From NCBI GenBank assembly GCA_022792755.1, contig JAAWBP010000005.1, forward strand, positions 1 through 13,126: 13,126 nucleotides of DNA, given 5' to 3'. The position numbers and the translations under genes are program-made. Below, piece by piece: positions 7,488 to 13,126 of the stretch (its first letter is position 1; each line of letters begins with the position of its first letter). The stretch is from Oscillospiraceae bacterium (lineage in GTDB: Bacteria > Bacillota > Clostridia > Oscillospirales > Ruminococcaceae). Under the pieces are notes generated by a model, which did not search any database, was not told the DNA's origin, and saw nothing but the letters and a program-made list of their open reading frames with translations.

Positions 7488-8015
7488 ATTAACAACAAAA
7501 ACAGCAAGGAACTGCAGATTAACGAAGAAATCCGCGACAGGGAGATTCGTCTGATCGGTGCGGACGGGGAGCAGGTCGGGATCATCGCAACATCTGAGGC
7601 AATGCGTCAGGCGGTTGAGAAGAACCTGGATCTCGTTAAAATCGCTCCGCAGGCGCAGCCGCCGGTCTGCCGGATCATGGATTACGGCAAGTACCGCTTT
7701 GAGCAGGCTAAGAAGGAAAAAGAAGCCCGGAAAAACCAGAAGACGGTTGAAATCAAAGAAATTCGTATGTCCCTCAATATCGATACGAACGATTTTAACA
7801 CAAAAGTAAACCACACCATCCGCTTTTTGAAGGGCGGAGATAAGGTGAAGGTTTCGGTGCGGTTCCGTGGCCGTGAAATGACGCACACCAATTTAGGCAG
7901 TGCCTTGTTGGAGCGTTTTAAAGAGGCGTGCTCTGAATATGGAGTTGTTGAAAAGCCACCAAAAATGGAAGGCCGAAATCTCAGTATGGTTGTTTCGGCA
8001 AGACCGGTCAAATAA
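7488..8015 (+). CDS. infC: Translation initiation factor IF-3, ATT start
   Basis: IF3 binds the 30S subunit, keeps it apart from 50S and proofreads start codon and initiator tRNA. From ATT 7488 the product is 175 residues, a normal IF3 length. The N-terminal domain is seen in LQINEEIRDREIRLIG through CRIMDYGKYRFEQAKKEKEA, followed by a basic linker and the C-terminal domain (EIKEIRMSLNIDTNDF to LSMVVSARPVK). The start is decided by GGAGGTG at 7474-7480, 7 bases before ATT, and by an in-frame TGA at 7482-7484 that rules out anything earlier. The first ATG (7602) would delete 38 conserved residues. ATT starts are known for infC in E. coli and Bacillus relatives, where IF3 represses its own translation by rejecting the poor codon; the same is likely here. 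Confidence 0.93.
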   Translation: MNNKNSKELQINEEIRDREIRLIGADGEQVGIIATSEAMRQAVEKNLDLVKIAPQAQPPVCRIMDYGKYRFEQAKKEKEARKNQKTVEIKEIRMSLNIDTNDFNTKVNHTIRFLKGGDKVKVSVRFRGREMTHTNLGSALLERFKEACSEYGVVEKPPKMEGRNLSMVVSARPVK

Positions 8016-8045
8016 GAGTAACATCATTCAAGGAGGAATATAATT

Positions 8046-8243
8046 ATGCCGAAAGTAAAAACACACAGTGGAGCAAAAAAGCGTTTCCATCTGACTAAAA
8101 ATGGAAAGGTAAAGCGCGCCCACGCTTACAAAAGCCATATTTTGAACAAGAAAAGCACAAAACGTAAACGCGGCCTTCGCAAGGCTGGCTATGCCGACAA
8201 GACCAATGTAGCGGCGATTAAGATTCTGGTTCCCTATAAATAA
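8046..8243 (+). CDS. rpmI: 50S ribosomal protein L35
   Basis: This 65-residue, strongly basic protein matches L35 in length and sequence: MPKVKTHSGAKKRFHLTKNG at the start, then KRAHAYKSHILNKKSTKRKR, ending with KILVPYK. L35 is a small component of the large ribosomal subunit. ATG 8046 follows AGGAGG at 8031-8036. It lies 30 bases after infC in the conserved infC-rpmI-rplT order. Confidence 0.97.
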   Translation: MPKVKTHSGAKKRFHLTKNGKVKRAHAYKSHILNKKSTKRKRGLRKAGYADKTNVAAIKILVPYK

Positions 8244-8400
8244 ACCGCGAACGTTTATTGTCATGAAAAGTCTTGGGAGGGTGTTTCTTCTATGGTAGCA
8301 GTGAGGGCCCCTCTGTTGATTTGAACCCGATCCTGTCAGTTCACGCGGCAGGGTGATGTTCTGAATTGAAATTTGAAACAGATGTTGGAGGAGCTATATT
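8244..8400 (+). other. Long rpmI-rplT spacer with small hairpins and two minute ORFs
   Basis: The 157 bases between L35 and L20 exceed the few tens usual in this operon. There is no promoter match. Two short inverted repeats are visible: CAG..AGG/CCT..CTG around 8299-8315, and CCTG/CAGG near 8333-8352. Two minute ORFs occur: 8263-8298 (MKSLGRVFLLW, no ribosome binding site) and 8292-8324 (MVAVRAPLLI, with GGGAGGG at 8275-8281, 10 bases upstream). Neither is recognisable. The spacer may hold a regulatory or processing site, but nothing here proves it. Confidence 0.35.
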
Positions 8401-8757
8401 ATGGCACGTGTTAAAGGCGCGATGATGACTCGCAAGAGAAGAAAGAAAACGTTAAAATTGGCGAAAGGCTACTGGGGCGGCAAGAGTAAGCTTTTTAGAA
8501 CCGCTAAAGAGGCCGTTATGAAGTCCGGCCAGTATGCCTACATTGGCCGCAAACAGAAAAAACGTGATTTCAGAAGCCTCTGGATTACCAGAATTTCTGC
8601 GGGCTGCAAGATGAATGGCATGAATTATTCTACTTTTATGAACGGTTTGAAAAAGGCGGGTATTACCCTGAACCGCAAAATGCTTTCCGAAATTGCCATT
8701 GCTGACGAGGCAGCGTTTACCGCACTTTGCGAGCAGGCAAAAGCAGCTTTGAAATAA
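8401..8757 (+). CDS. rplT: 50S ribosomal protein L20
   Basis: The 118-residue product is a textbook L20: MARVKGAMMTRKRRKKTLKL, then AKGYWGGKSKLFRTAKEAVM, RDFRSLWITRISAGCKMNGM and a C-terminal globular part (LNRKMLSEIAI). L20 binds 23S rRNA early in 50S assembly through its long basic N-terminal extension and, in Firmicutes, represses its own operon by binding the leader. ATG 8401 has GGAGG at 8387-8391. It is the last gene of the operon. Confidence 0.97.
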   Translation: MARVKGAMMTRKRRKKTLKLAKGYWGGKSKLFRTAKEAVMKSGQYAYIGRKQKKRDFRSLWITRISAGCKMNGMNYSTFMNGLKKAGITLNRKMLSEIAIADEAAFTALCEQAKAALK

Positions 8758-8846
8758 AGGCTAAAGTTTGAAATTGTTATTGCGGGCATGGCAAAATAAT
8801 ATTGTATTTTGTTGTTTCGACAAAAAATCGTTGTTTTACTTTGTAA

Positions 8847-8852
8847 TATAAT
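8847..8852 (+). promoter_or_regulatory. Isolated TATAAT before the methyltransferase
   Basis: A perfect -10 hexamer lies in an AT-rich stretch just upstream of the terminator, but no acceptable -35 is found 16-18 bases before it. If used, transcription would begin at about the first base of the hairpin, and the methyltransferase-dprA-topA mRNA would carry or pass through that hairpin at its 5' end. It is otherwise unclear where this gene set gets its promoter. Confidence 0.25.
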
Positions 8853-8858
8853 CTTTGA

Positions 8859-8895
8859 AAAAACGCTCAAGCTGTGTTATAGCTTGAGCGTTTTT
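8859..8895 (+). terminator. Rho-independent terminator after rplT
   Basis: CGCTCAAGCT (8864-8873) pairs perfectly with AGCTTGAGCG (8881-8890) around the loop GTGTTAT, flanked by a run of A (8858-8863) and TTTTT (8891-8895), giving a stem of 15 pairs. It ends the infC operon about 100 bases past rplT. The A run would let it act on the other strand too, but no minus-strand gene is present. It ends 22 bases before the methyltransferase start. Confidence 0.9.
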
Positions 8896-8917
8896 AAAAG
8901 TACTTGCGGGAGGGGGA

Positions 8918-9709
8918 ATGGGTTTGGAAACGATTGCAAGCAGGGACAATCCGCGGATTAAGGAGTATTGTAAGCTCTGCACGGGGAAGCAGGCCCGCCG
9001 GAAGCTGGGGAAATTTGTTTTGGAGGGCTCTAGACTTTGCAGAGAGTCGCTCGATTCCGGCGTTTTGGTGGAATATGCGTTTGCTTCAGGCGATTGGATT
9101 GAGGAAAACAGCGGAATGATTGAAATGCTTAAGGAACGTTCGATCCCCATATTTCAGATTTCCGATCCGCTCGAACGCAGAATTGCCGAAACCTCCGGCC
9201 CACAGGGAATCTATTTCACCTGCTTTTTGATGCTGCCGCTGGAAAAAGAGGCGCTCGCCCGGAAAAAAAGAATCCTTTGCCTCTACGATATTCAGGATCC
9301 CGGAAATCTTGGAACGTTAATCCGTTCAGCGGACGCCTTTGGATTTGAGGCCGTTGTCCTGAGCAGTGGGTGCTGTGACCTCTTTTCTCCAAAAGTTCTG
9401 CGTTCCACAATGGGGTCGGTTTTCCACCTTCCGTATTATATTGCATCGGATATGCTGCGTTTTGAGCAGGAAATGGCAGCGCATGGGATGACATCGGCGG
9501 CAGCCGTCGTGGATCATGCCGACTTGCAGGCCGGTTATTGCAATTTGCCGGAGATTCATTTATTATATATAGGGAATGAAGGCAATGGGTTGCCGGAGAA
9601 TTTTGCACAGGCTTGCCGGTACCGCATTACCCTTCCCATGAAAGGAAAGGCGGAATCGCTCAATGCTGCGATGGCCGCCGGTATTTTGATGTGGGAAATC
9701 ATGAAGTAG
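8918..9709 (+). CDS. TrmH/SpoU-family RNA 2'-O-ribose methyltransferase
   Basis: The enzyme transfers a methyl group from S-adenosylmethionine to a ribose 2'-OH of rRNA or tRNA; the exact target cannot be read from sequence. The 263 residues have an N-terminal substrate-binding part (NPRIKEYCKL, GKFVLEGSRL) and a C-terminal knotted SPOUT domain. SPOUT motifs are motif 1 DPGNLGTLIRSADAF (127-141, N130 and R136), motif 2 GNEGNGLP (219-226) and motif 3 SLNAAMAAG (247-255). It resembles Bacillus YsgA-type proteins more than dedicated RlmB, by impression only. ATG 8918 follows GGGAGGGGG. It sits directly after the rplT terminator and 18 bases before the chosen dprA start, so it probably heads a dprA-topA-trmFO transcription unit. 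Confidence 0.9.
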   Translation: MGLETIASRDNPRIKEYCKLCTGKQARRKLGKFVLEGSRLCRESLDSGVLVEYAFASGDWIEENSGMIEMLKERSIPIFQISDPLERRIAETSGPQGIYFTCFLMLPLEKEALARKKRILCLYDIQDPGNLGTLIRSADAFGFEAVVLSSGCCDLFSPKVLRSTMGSVFHLPYYIASDMLRFEQEMAAHGMTSAAAVVDHADLQAGYCNLPEIHLLYIGNEGNGLPENFAQACRYRITLPMKGKAESLNAAMAAGILMWEIMK

Positions 9710-9727
9710 CAGATGGGGGAGAAAGCT

Positions 9728-10978
9728 TTGAGTGAACTGAATTACTGGGTTTGGCTGTCCCAATGTTTTTCGCCGGGAAGTGATAAGCCCAATCAGCTTC
9801 TAGCTGATTTCGACTCCCCGGAGGAATTTTATACAAGGGGATTATCGGAACTCGACGGGATCGAATACTTGACCGATGTAGAACGGTCGAAAATTCAGCG
9901 CACTTCTTTGGAACGGGCTGATTTTATTTTGAGTGAATGCAAGCGTTTGGGAATTCAGGTGCTCACGCTGGAGAGCGCCTCATATCCCAAGCATTTGAAA
10001 TCGATCTTTTCAGCTCCGCTGGTTCTCTATGTAAAAGGTTCCTTGGAAGGGCTGGATGAAGTGCCTTTGATCACGGTAGTGGGAACCAGAGAAGCTTCAG
10101 ATTACGGAAAACGTCTGACCGGGAACATCTGTTTTGAGCTTGCCCGTGCAGGGATGGTAGTTGTCAGCGGATGCGCTGTTGGCATCGATTCTTATGCGCA
10201 TTTGGGAGCGCTCAAGGGCGCAGGGAGAACCATCTCGGTTTTAGGCTGTGGTTTAGACGTAAACTACCCCAGCGCGCACCGTGAACTAAAGGAGCAGATT
10301 GTCAAAAAAGGCGGGGCCCTGGTATCGGAACTGCCGCCCGGAACAGAGGTTACTCCCTCGATTTTCCCGATTCGAAACCGGATTATGGCTGGGATGTCGC
10401 TCGGAACCTTGGTGACTGAGGCGCCGGAGCGCAGCGGTTCGCTGATTACGGCGCAGCACGCTTTAGAGCAGGGGCGGGATATTTTCTGTGTCCCTCCGGC
10501 CGATCTATACAGCACGGCCTACAGCGGCGTCATCCGTTATCTGCGCGATGGTGCGACGCCGGTCTTTTGTGCGAAGGATGTCGTTCTTGAATATTTATCT
10601 GCTTATCCACAAACAATTGATGTGAGCAAGCTGCTGGACAGTTATGCGGGGATGTCCGGCCAGTCGTCGGCTTCCAAGGCCGGGAAAAAGGCGCCGGAAA
10701 AGCGGACGGTTCAGACTGCCCCGCAGAAAAAGGAGCAGGCGTCGGCCGCCCCGCAGGAGGAAGAGGACATTTCCAAAAAGCCTGCCACGCCTGCTTCCTT
10801 GGATGAAAAAGAAAAAAGAGTTTACACCTGTTTGGAATTCAAGCCTAAAGTGGCAGATGAGATTGCCGCCTTGTCGGGGATGGAAATGAAGGACGTCCTT
10901 GCGGTTCTGACCGCGCTGGAAGTAAAAGGGTATGTCTTTTCGTGTTCAGGTTCCCGGTACGGCTTGCTGAATAAATGA
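9728..10978 (+). CDS. dprA: DprA, DNA-processing protein, TTG start
   Basis: DprA binds incoming single-stranded DNA during natural transformation and loads RecA; it is also widespread in bacteria not known to be competent. The 416 residues show an N-terminal helical part, then the Rossmann-like DprA core: VVGTREASDYG (117-127), SGCAVGID (147-154), LGCGLDVNYPSAH, and PIRNRIMAGMS followed by SGSLITAQHALEQGR. A charged Lys/Ala/Pro/Glu-rich linker spans about 309-357 and leads to a C-terminal winged helix (about 358-416). TTG 9728 is chosen because GGGGGAG at 9715-9721 sits 6 bases upstream. The in-frame ATG 9713, five codons earlier, precedes that site and has none of its own. If ATG is correct the protein is 421 residues. 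Confidence 0.93.
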   Translation: MSELNYWVWLSQCFSPGSDKPNQLLADFDSPEEFYTRGLSELDGIEYLTDVERSKIQRTSLERADFILSECKRLGIQVLTLESASYPKHLKSIFSAPLVLYVKGSLEGLDEVPLITVVGTREASDYGKRLTGNICFELARAGMVVVSGCAVGIDSYAHLGALKGAGRTISVLGCGLDVNYPSAHRELKEQIVKKGGALVSELPPGTEVTPSIFPIRNRIMAGMSLGTLVTEAPERSGSLITAQHALEQGRDIFCVPPADLYSTAYSGVIRYLRDGATPVFCAKDVVLEYLSAYPQTIDVSKLLDSYAGMSGQSSASKAGKKAPEKRTVQTAPQKKEQASAAPQEEEDISKKPATPASLDEKEKRVYTCLEFKPKVADEIAALSGMEMKDVLAVLTALEVKGYVFSCSGSRYGLLNK

Positions 10979-10995
10979 CGGCGGAGGAGAGTAAT

Positions 10996-13086
10996 TTGTC
11001 CGATTTAGTTATTGTAGAGTCTCCCGCAAAAGCGAAAACGATTAAAAAATATCTTGGCCCGGGTTATGATGTGGTTGCTTCGATGGGGCATATCCGCGAC
11101 CTGCCGAAAAGCAAATTCGGCGTGGATGTTGAACACGATTTTGAGCCGCAGTATGTGGAGATCAAGGGAAAAGAGGATCTGATCAAGGATTTGAAGAAGG
11201 CGGCGCGGAAGAGCGGCCGGATCTTCCTTGCGACCGACCCGGACCGCGAAGGGGAGGCGATTTCCTGGCATCTCGCCCATTTGTTAGACCTCGATTTGAA
11301 CGATGACAACCGGGTCACTTTTAATGAGATCACCAAGTCCGGTGTGAAAAGTGGGATGGATCACCGGCGAAGGATCGATCTGGATTTAGTTAATGCGCAG
11401 CAGGCAAGACGGGTTCTGGACCGGATCGTCGGCTATAAGCTGAGCCCTTTCCTCTGGAGAAAGATCCGCAGAGGGCTTTCCGCTGGGCGCGTCCAGTCCG
11501 TAGCAGTTCGGCTGATTGTTGACCGCGAAGAGGAAATCAAGGCGTTCAAGCCTCAGGAGTACTGGACGATCGATGCACTTTTGAACACAAAGGGTGTGCG
11601 AAAGGCCTTTGCCGCTAAGTTTTACGGTCAAAAAGGGAAGAAGATCGACATCAAGTCGGAAGAGCAGTCCAAGCAGATTTTAGCTGAATTGGAGGGTGTC
11701 GATTACATTGTCGATTCGGTGAAAAAAGGGGTGCGTAAAAAATCACCCGCACCGCCTTTTACGACCTCCACCTTGCAGCAGGAGGCTTCCCGTAAGCTCG
11801 GCTTTCAGGCGCGCCGGACGATGAAGGCGGCGCAGGAGCTCTATGAAGGCGTTGAAGTCGGCGAGATGGGTGCGGTCGGACTGATTACCTACATGAGAAC
11901 CGACTCTCTGCGGATTTCCGACGAGGCGCAGCAAGCGGCCACTCAGTTCATTGCCGAGAAGTACGGAAAGAACTACCTGCCCGGCAAACCGCGCGTGTAT
12001 AAATCGAAATCAAACGCGCAGGATGCACATGAGGCCATCCGCCCGACAATGCCAGAGCTTTTCCCCGATCGTGTAAAAGCCTCTCTTACATCGGATCAGT
12101 ATAAGCTTTATAAGCTGATCTGGGAGCGGTTCATCGCAAGCCAGATGGCAAATGCCGAGCTGGATACGGTCTCTGCGGATATTGCCGCCGGTGCATACCT
12201 CTTTAAAGCTTCTGGCTATTCTGTAAGGTTCAATGGCTTTACAGTGCTTTACGAAGAAGGTAAGGACGAAGAGAGCGAGAGCGGAGATATGCTGCCAGCC
12301 CTTGCAGCTGGTGATCCGTTAAAGCTCAAAAGCATCGCTGGAAATCAGCATTTCACCCAGCCGCCGCCGCGGTACACCGAGGCTTCGCTGATCAAGGCGT
12401 TGGAGGAAAACGGGATCGGGCGCCCGAGCACCTACGCACCGACCATCACGACAATTTTGCAGCGCAATTATATTGAACGGGAGGCAAAGCAGCTTAAGCC
12501 GACGGCGCTCGGAGAGGTGACAACCCAGCTGATGCGGGATCATTTCAACAACATCGTTGACGTCGATTTCACCGCCAACATGGAAAAGAGTCTCGACGAA
12601 GTGGAGGTCGGTAAGGCCGATTATGTCCACATGCTCAGAAATTTTTACGGCGATTTCAGCCAGACGCTCGAAACAGCGGAAAAGGCGATGGAGGGTGCCC
12701 GTGTAAAGGTTCCTCATGAGGAAACGGATATTGTCTGTGAACTCTGCGGGCGGAAAATGGTGATTAAAATCGGCCGGTTCGGTAAATTCCTGGCCTGTCC
12801 GGGGTTCCCCGAGTGCAAAAACACAAAGAGGATCGTGCAGGAAACCGGCGGGAATTGTCCTGTCTGCGGGAAAAAGGTGCTGGAAAAGAAATCGAAGACC
12901 GGAAAGAAATATTACGGCTGTGAAGACAATCCGAAGTGTTCTTTTATGACCTGGGACGAACCCTTAAAGGAGCAGTGCCCCAAATGCGGCGCGACGCTCT
13001 TTAAAAAACGGGGGAAGGCCGGCAAGATTTACTGTGCGAAGGAAGGCTGCGATTACGAGCGCGGCCTCAAGGATAAGACGGAATGA
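10996..13086 (+). CDS. topA: DNA topoisomerase I (type IA), TTG start
   Basis: TopA relaxes negative supercoils by cutting one strand through a 5'-phosphotyrosine link. The 696 residues match the family. A Toprim domain has E8 (VIVESPAKAK) and the DPDRE acidic set D81, D83 and E85. The catalytic tyrosine is Y299 in LITYMRTDSLR. Three complete C-terminal four-cysteine zinc ribbons follow: C581/584/601/607, C621/624/642/648 and C661/664/680/685. TTG 10996 is preferred since GGAGGAG at 10983-10989 lies 6 bases upstream and yields the typical opening MSDLVIVESP. The in-frame ATG 10975 overlaps the dprA stop, would add seven atypical residues and lacks a site. Its TGA overlaps the trmFO start. Confidence 0.96.
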   Translation: MSDLVIVESPAKAKTIKKYLGPGYDVVASMGHIRDLPKSKFGVDVEHDFEPQYVEIKGKEDLIKDLKKAARKSGRIFLATDPDREGEAISWHLAHLLDLDLNDDNRVTFNEITKSGVKSGMDHRRRIDLDLVNAQQARRVLDRIVGYKLSPFLWRKIRRGLSAGRVQSVAVRLIVDREEEIKAFKPQEYWTIDALLNTKGVRKAFAAKFYGQKGKKIDIKSEEQSKQILAELEGVDYIVDSVKKGVRKKSPAPPFTTSTLQQEASRKLGFQARRTMKAAQELYEGVEVGEMGAVGLITYMRTDSLRISDEAQQAATQFIAEKYGKNYLPGKPRVYKSKSNAQDAHEAIRPTMPELFPDRVKASLTSDQYKLYKLIWERFIASQMANAELDTVSADIAAGAYLFKASGYSVRFNGFTVLYEEGKDEESESGDMLPALAAGDPLKLKSIAGNQHFTQPPPRYTEASLIKALEENGIGRPSTYAPTITTILQRNYIEREAKQLKPTALGEVTTQLMRDHFNNIVDVDFTANMEKSLDEVEVGKADYVHMLRNFYGDFSQTLETAEKAMEGARVKVPHEETDIVCELCGRKMVIKIGRFGKFLACPGFPECKNTKRIVQETGGNCPVCGKKVLEKKSKTGKKYYGCEDNPKCSFMTWDEPLKEQCPKCGATLFKKRGKAGKIYCAKEGCDYERGLKDKTE

Positions 13087-13126
13087 GGGTTCAGGTAATC
13101 GGGGCAGGGCTGGCTGGCTGCGAGGC
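13083..13126 (+). CDS. trmFO: TrmFO, folate-dependent tRNA U54 methyltransferase (partial, N-terminus)
   Basis: Only the first 14 codons are in the window, giving MRVQVIGAGLAGCE, the FAD-binding GXGXXGXE signature in the form typical of TrmFO (formerly Gid). TrmFO makes 5-methyluridine at position 54 of tRNA using methylenetetrahydrofolate and FADH2. Its place directly after topA is a common Firmicutes arrangement, which supports the call over other flavoproteins such as MnmG. ATG 13083 overlaps the topA stop as ATGA, with a modest AAGGA at 13069-13073. The 3' end is cut by the window edge. Confidence 0.8.
   Translation, partial: MRVQVIGAGLAGCE

Noticed and set aside
8797..8836. Small repeat around TTGTTTCGACAA as a terminator of rplT
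   Set aside because: The stem is short and AT-rich with no proper T run; the 15-bp hairpin at 8859-8895 is far stronger.

Overview
The window reads as an ordinary chromosomal housekeeping segment from a Gram-positive member of the class Clostridia. An Oscillospirales/Ruminococcaceae-type genome is my best guess, inferred from gene content and protein character, not from any search. Supporting signs are the AddAB recombination nuclease in place of RecBCD, strong AGGAGG ribosome binding sites with frequent GTG/TTG starts, an infC-rpmI-rplT operon behind a Firmicutes-style attenuated leader, and a folate-type tRNA methyltransferase (TrmFO) after topA. All genes are on the + strand. I see no mobile element, CRISPR array, tRNA or rRNA gene.

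Layout. Bases 1 to about 290 hold no credible protein gene but are rich in inverted repeats, including two hairpins whose internal loop and apical loop share a 12-bp complementarity. I read this as a structured RNA of unidentified family, possibly cut by the window's left edge. A weak promoter follows, then addB (364-3723), intact, and addA (3701-7219), which overlaps addB. addA is complete in length and motifs except for one in-frame TAA at codon 348, so as written it encodes only the first 347 residues of a roughly 1172-residue helicase-nuclease.

A consensus sigma-A promoter (TTGACA-17-TATAAT) begins 4 bases after addA. It feeds a leader of about 230 bases containing an intrinsic-terminator-like hairpin, consistent with the L20-controlled attenuator of Firmicutes. 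Translation initiation factor IF3 follows; it must start at ATT, because an in-frame TGA lies just upstream and the first ATG would remove 38 residues. rpmI (L35) comes next, then an unusually long 157-base spacer with two minute ORFs, then rplT (L20). A 15-bp hairpin with flanking A and T runs closes the operon.

The last part is a closely packed set: a SpoU/TrmH-family RNA 2'-O-methyltransferase, dprA, topA and the first 14 codons of trmFO. dprA and topA both appear to start at TTG, judging by Shine-Dalgarno placement, and the topA stop overlaps the trmFO start as ATGA. Functionally the window combines DNA end processing and recombination (AddAB, DprA), DNA topology (TopA), translation (IF3, L35, L20) and RNA modification (SpoU, TrmFO).

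The points most worth a second look are the unexplained structured region before addB, the nonsense codon in addA, the leader and ATT start of infC, and the rpmI-rplT spacer. I found no clear previously undescribed protein system.
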